Below the pieces are notes generated by a model. That model was not told where the DNA came from. It did not search any database and saw only the letters and a program-made list of their open reading frames with translations. This document shows, one piece after another, positions 6,977 to 9,205 of a stretch of 9,205 nucleotides of DNA (positions within the stretch are counted from its first letter, which is position 1; every line of letters begins with the position of its first letter). The DNA is from an uncultured Oscillospiraceae bacterium (lineage in GTDB: Bacteria; Bacillota; Clostridia; Oscillospirales; Oscillospiraceae). The translations under genes were made by a program, and so were the position numbers. The stretch spans positions 1 through 9,205 of the forward strand of contig CANRBW010000054.1 in NCBI GenBank assembly GCA_947628975.1, given 5' to 3'.

Positions 6977-7002
6977 GGGAGCGCCCCATGGGGCGGCCTC
7001 CC
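6977..7002 (+). other. Leader hairpin of the reductase mRNA
   Basis: GGGAG (6977-6981) pairs with CTCCC (6998-7002). Inside lies the palindrome CGCCCCATGGGGCG (6982-6995), leaving a GC bulge. It would form right at the 5' end of the transcript, ahead of the ribosome site AAGGGGGAG (7019-7027). No T run follows, so it is not a terminator; a stabilising or regulatory role is possible. Confidence 0.5.
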
Positions 7003-7033
7003 GGAGTTTCAGAACAACAAGGGGGAGACGGAC

Positions 7034-7879
7034 ATGGAGACCGTGCGGCTGAGCAACGGCGTGGAGATGCCCAGGCTGGGGTTTGGGACCTATCAGATCC
7101 GGGACCTGGGGGAGTGCGAGGCGTGCGTCACGGAGGCGATCGAGGCAGGCTACCGGATGATCGACACCGCCCAGGCCTACTACAACGAGGAGGCGGTGGG
7201 CGCGGCGCTGAGCCGGTGCGGCCTGGACCGGAAGGAGCTGTTCGTGGTCACCAAGGTCAACTTCCGCAACTTCGCCGCGGGCCGGTGCCGGGAGTCGGTG
7301 TTGGCGTCCATGGAAAAGCTGCGGGTGGAGTATCTGGACCTGGTGCTGCTCCACTGGCCCTTCAACGACTACTACGCCGCGTGGCGGGACCTGGAGGCCC
7401 TCTATAACGAGGGACTGCTCCGGGCCATCGGCGTGTCCAACTTCCACCCGGACAGGCTGGTGGACCTGATCAACTACAACCGGGTGACCCCCCACGTCAA
7501 CCAGGTGGAGGCCCACCTCTTCTGCCAGCAGAGGGAGGCCAGGGGGTGGATGGAGAAATACGGCGTCGTCCCCATGGCCTACGCCCCCCTGGGCCAGGCC
7601 CGGCGGAAGGAGATGTACACCCTGCCCCAGGTGCTGGGACCGGCGGAGCGGTACGGCAAGACGCCGGCCCAGGTCATGCTGCGCTTCCTGCTCCAGTCCG
7701 GCTTCCTCCCCATCCCCAAGAGCGTCCACCCCCAGCGCATCCGGGAGAACCTGGAGGTGTTCGACTTCTCCCTGGACAGCGGGGAGATGGACGCCCTCCG
7801 GGCCCTGGACACCGGCGTGGCCATGATCGGCAACCCGGAGAACCCCGTCCGGGCGGAGGCGGCCCCGCACTGGAAGTGA
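7034..7879 (+). CDS. Aldo/keto reductase
   Basis: Cytosolic NAD(P)H-dependent oxidoreductase of the aldo/keto reductase superfamily, 281 residues, the usual size of the single-domain prokaryotic group. Landmarks: substrate-side start LSNGVEMPRLGFGTYQI (6-22); catalytic tetrad D44 and Y49 in IDTAQAYYNEE, K74 in VVTK, H107 in LLHWP; IGVSNF (132-137); and the cofactor-binding IPKSVHPQRIRENL (227-240). The start at 7034 is chosen because AAGGGGGAG precedes it at six bases and METVRLSNGVEMP is the normal beginning; the upstream in-frame ATG at 6965 overlaps the promoter. The segment KVNFRNFAAGRC differs from the common KLW(I/V)xD after the catalytic lysine, so substrate preference may differ. It is divergent from the repressor operon, with operator 1 between the two promoters. 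The physiological substrate is unknown. No terminator is visible after the gene. Confidence 0.95.
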   Translation: METVRLSNGVEMPRLGFGTYQIRDLGECEACVTEAIEAGYRMIDTAQAYYNEEAVGAALSRCGLDRKELFVVTKVNFRNFAAGRCRESVLASMEKLRVEYLDLVLLHWPFNDYYAAWRDLEALYNEGLLRAIGVSNFHPDRLVDLINYNRVTPHVNQVEAHLFCQQREARGWMEKYGVVPMAYAPLGQARRKEMYTLPQVLGPAERYGKTPAQVMLRFLLQSGFLPIPKSVHPQRIRENLEVFDFSLDSGEMDALRALDTGVAMIGNPENPVRAEAAPHWK

Positions 7880-7892
7880 TCGGATTTTTCTC

Positions 7893-7921
7893 TTGCCAAG
7901 CGGGGCGGCTTCTGCTATAAT
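7893..7921 (+). promoter_or_regulatory. Promoter of the phosphoribosyltransferase-like gene
   Basis: TTGCCA (7893-7898), a 17-base spacer, and perfect TATAAT (7916-7921) with TG at the extended -10 position. The -35 is preceded by TTTTTCTC, as in the phosphatase promoter. Expected start is near 7928, giving a leader of about 70 bases before ATG 7999. Confidence 0.82.
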
Positions 7922-7998
7922 CAAATCGCCTAAAAGAAATGGGTGCGGAAGGAGAAATATCGTCGTATTGCACATAACACTTCAAGGAGGCCACATCT

Positions 7999-8634
7999 AT
8001 GGAACCGAAATTCTTCCCACTGTTGGACATTGACGGGGTGCCTCTGCTGGCGGCGAAGGGCCACTTTGCCACCCGCAACAGCCACATCAACTACTTCATC
8101 GACGTGACGGCCCAGAAGTACAGCCTCAAGGGGTGCCGGGCCGTGGCCAGGGAACTGGCCAACCGTCTCCAGAACCGGTTCCAGGTGGACTCCATCCTCT
8201 GCATGGACGGCACCAGCGCCGTGGGCGCCTGTCTGGCCCGGAAGCTGACCCAGCAGGGGGGACGCTCCCTCAGCGAGGGGGACGATATGTACATCATCAA
8301 AGGGGAGCTGGACGGCAAGGGGAACCTGATCTTCCGGGACAACGCCCGGTTCATGCTGGAGGGGAAGCGGGTGCTGATCCTCATGTGTTCCCTCACCACC
8401 GGCACCACCGCCCTCCAGGGGAAGCGGAGCGTGGAGTATTACGGCGGCAGGGTGGTGGGCGTGGCGGCCATCTATGCCGCCATCCACGAGCTGGAGGACC
8501 TGCCGGTGATCTCCATCTTCGACACCAACACCATCCGGGACTACGCCTCCCACTCCCCCAAGGACTGCCCCATGTGCAAGGCCGGACAGCCCATCGACGC
8601 GGTGGTGAACACCTTCGGCTTTTCCAAGATCTGA
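7999..8634 (+). CDS. Phosphoribosyltransferase-fold protein (orotate-PRTase-like family)
   Basis: Cytosolic, 211 residues. It begins after a strong AAGGAGG (7984-7990) with an eight-base gap. The order of motifs fits type I phosphoribosyltransferases: GHFATRNSHINYFIDVT (21-37), CMDGTSAVGACLARKL (68-83), the PRPP-loop equivalent VLILMCSLTTGTT (125-137), then YYGGRVVGVAAIY, and a terminal CPMCKAGQPIDAVVNTFGF (190-208). In typical members the loop reads (V/I)(V/I)xxDDxxTTGxT; here the acidic pair is replaced by M129-C130. From memory, a family often labelled orotate phosphoribosyltransferase in clostridia has this same arrangement, including the late CPxC. Catalysis of a nucleotide salvage reaction is therefore uncertain, and a PRPP- or nucleotide-binding regulatory role is possible. 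It has its own promoter; a GC hairpin separates it from the following DUF4430 gene. Confidence 0.85.
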   Translation: MEPKFFPLLDIDGVPLLAAKGHFATRNSHINYFIDVTAQKYSLKGCRAVARELANRLQNRFQVDSILCMDGTSAVGACLARKLTQQGGRSLSEGDDMYIIKGELDGKGNLIFRDNARFMLEGKRVLILMCSLTTGTTALQGKRSVEYYGGRVVGVAAIYAAIHELEDLPVISIFDTNTIRDYASHSPKDCPMCKAGQPIDAVVNTFGFSKI

Positions 8635-8638
8635 AGCG

Positions 8639-8668
8639 GCCGCGCCGCCGGTACGCCGGCGGCGCGGC
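8639..8668 (+). other. Very GC-rich intergenic hairpin
   Basis: Perfect 12-bp stem made only of G-C pairs (8639-8650 with 8657-8668), with a further G-C pair leaving a TACG tetraloop. It begins five bases after the stop codon. Only TT follows (TTGCTATCT), so as an intrinsic terminator it is poor. It may protect the mRNA end or partly attenuate transcription into the next gene. Confidence 0.6.
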
Positions 8669-8697
8669 TTGCTATCTCCCCGCGAGGAGGCGGTATC

Positions 8698-9205
8698 GTG
8701 AAGACCGGAAAAAAGCTCGCCCTCACCGCCCTGGCCCTGGCGGCCGCGGCGGCGCTGGCGTTTTTGCTCTGGCGCTTCGTCGGAGCGGGCGGTCCGTCCG
8801 CGGACCCCGGCCGGGAGGCCGGGACCTGCACCCTCTCCATCGACTGCGTGGCCATCCTGGACCACCGGGAGGACCTGGACCCGGACAAGGCGGAGCTGGT
8901 GCCGGAGGACGGCTGGATCCTGCCGGAGACCCGCGTCACCTTCTACGAGGGGGAGAGCGTCTTCCACGTCCTCCTGCGGGAGATGAAAAAGGCGGGCATC
9001 CACATGGAATTTGCCGACACCCCCATGTATAACTCCGCCTACATCGAGGGCATCGGCAACCTGTATGAGTTCGACTGCGGCCAGCTGTCCGGCTGGATGT
9101 ACTCGGTCAACGGCTGGTACCCCAACTACGGCTGCTCCCGCTACCAGCTCCGGGACGGCGACGTGGTGGAGTGGCGCTACACCTGCAATCTGGGTGTGGA
9201 CATCG
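8698..9205 (+). CDS. Exported DUF4430-domain protein, 5' part (runs off the window)
   Basis: At least 169 residues, open to the window end. Start GTG 8698 follows GAGGAGG (8684-8690) at seven bases. Residues 1-6 are basic (MKTGKK), followed by a hydrophobic stretch at 7-25, giving a signal peptide or membrane anchor; the rest should be extracellular. The domain from about 45 onward matches DUF4430, the transcobalamin-C-terminal-like family: GESVFHVLLREMKKAGI (85-101), YIEGIGNLYEFDCG (115-128), and the diagnostic SGWMYSVNGWYPNYGCSRY (131-149) with GDVVEWRYTC (154-163). Cysteines at 127, 146 and 163 may form disulfides. Related domains occur in ligand-binding surface proteins, sometimes near ECF-type uptake genes; the genes that would show this lie beyond the window. 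No separate promoter is evident in the 63 bases before it, so co-transcription with the upstream gene through the hairpin is likely. Confidence 0.88.
   Translation, partial: MKTGKKLALTALALAAAAALAFLLWRFVGAGGPSADPGREAGTCTLSIDCVAILDHREDLDPDKAELVPEDGWILPETRVTFYEGESVFHVLLREMKKAGIHMEFADTPMYNSAYIEGIGNLYEFDCGQLSGWMYSVNGWYPNYGCSRYQLRDGDVVEWRYTCNLGVDI

Noticed and set aside
6819..6989. Longer N-terminus of the repressor (starts at 6989 or 6836)
   Set aside because: 6989 lies upstream of the operon promoter; 6836 lacks a properly placed ribosome site, and family members begin close to the FDSEL-type motif.
6965..7033. Upstream ATG of the reductase giving 23 extra residues
   Set aside because: It overlaps the predicted -10 element, so it is not transcribed; ATG 7034 has the ribosome site and the family-typical N-terminus.
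7947..7970. A second ribosome-site-like GGAAGGAG in the leader of the phosphoribosyltransferase gene, possibly for a leader peptide
   Set aside because: No ATG, GTG or TTG at a workable distance; the nearest TTG (7968) is 13 bases away and its frame runs only about 21 codons, overlapping the real gene.
7930..9003. Long minus-strand open frame opposite the phosphoribosyltransferase and DUF4430 genes (similar one at 6896-7975)
   Set aside because: No family motif, no ribosome site seen, and the opposite strand has strong genes with promoters.
8133..9032. Plus-strand open frame overlapping the end of the phosphoribosyltransferase gene and the DUF4430 gene
   Set aside because: Arginine/proline/glycine-rich out-of-frame translation. 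The in-frame products on either side have clear domains and ribosome sites.

Overview
The window looks like a chromosomal segment of a GC-rich anaerobic Firmicute, most likely a gut member of the Oscillospiraceae (Flavonifractor/Pseudoflavonifractor/Lawsonibacter-like). The basis is the strong G/C bias at third codon positions, AT-rich intergenic spots with sigma-A-type promoters (TTGATT/TATAAT, TTGACA/TAGAAT, TTGCCA/TATAAT), strong AAGGAGG-type ribosome sites, and a gene set (GLUG-repeat surface protein, BlaI/M56 pair, DUF4430 protein) typical of that group. The taxonomic call is inference. No RNA gene, CRISPR array, insertion sequence or phage gene was seen.

Layout: (1) 1-3843, plus strand, the 3' part of a very large surface protein built from two GLUG-type beta-helix modules and a C-terminal region with an ITVDGNFEDW motif. 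It ends at a strong intrinsic terminator (3858-3909). (2) 3942-4965, plus strand, a single-gene unit with its own promoter encoding a PAP2-type membrane phosphatase. It converges on (3), a minus-strand operon at 6818-5026. This encodes a BlaI-type repressor and an overlapping M56 (BlaR1-like) membrane peptidase that has no penicillin-binding domain and instead a short repeated extracellular tail. The two converging units share a hairpin at 4975-5010. (4) The operon promoter (6865-6893) is bracketed by two related ACTAC/GTAGT sites that look like BlaI operators. (5) Divergent from it is an aldo/keto reductase gene (7034-7879) with an extended -10 promoter and a hairpin-bearing leader. (6) 7999-8634 is a phosphoribosyltransferase-fold protein with its own extended -10 promoter, an unusual PRPP loop and a late CxxC. 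(7) 8698-9205 is the 5' part of an exported DUF4430 protein that runs off the window.

How they may work together: the repressor and M56 protein form a two-protein sensing module of the BlaR1/BlaI kind. An extracellular cue activates the membrane protease, repressor is lost, and the operon, possibly with the divergent reductase, is derepressed. The cue is unlikely to be a beta-lactam bound in a classical sensor domain, because that domain is missing. The phosphatase, GLUG protein and DUF4430 protein all act at or outside the membrane, but nothing in the sequence ties them into one pathway. The best candidate for something undescribed is the repressor/M56 sensor with its repeated ectodomain and paired operators. 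The rest is ordinary accessory or housekeeping content of this lineage.
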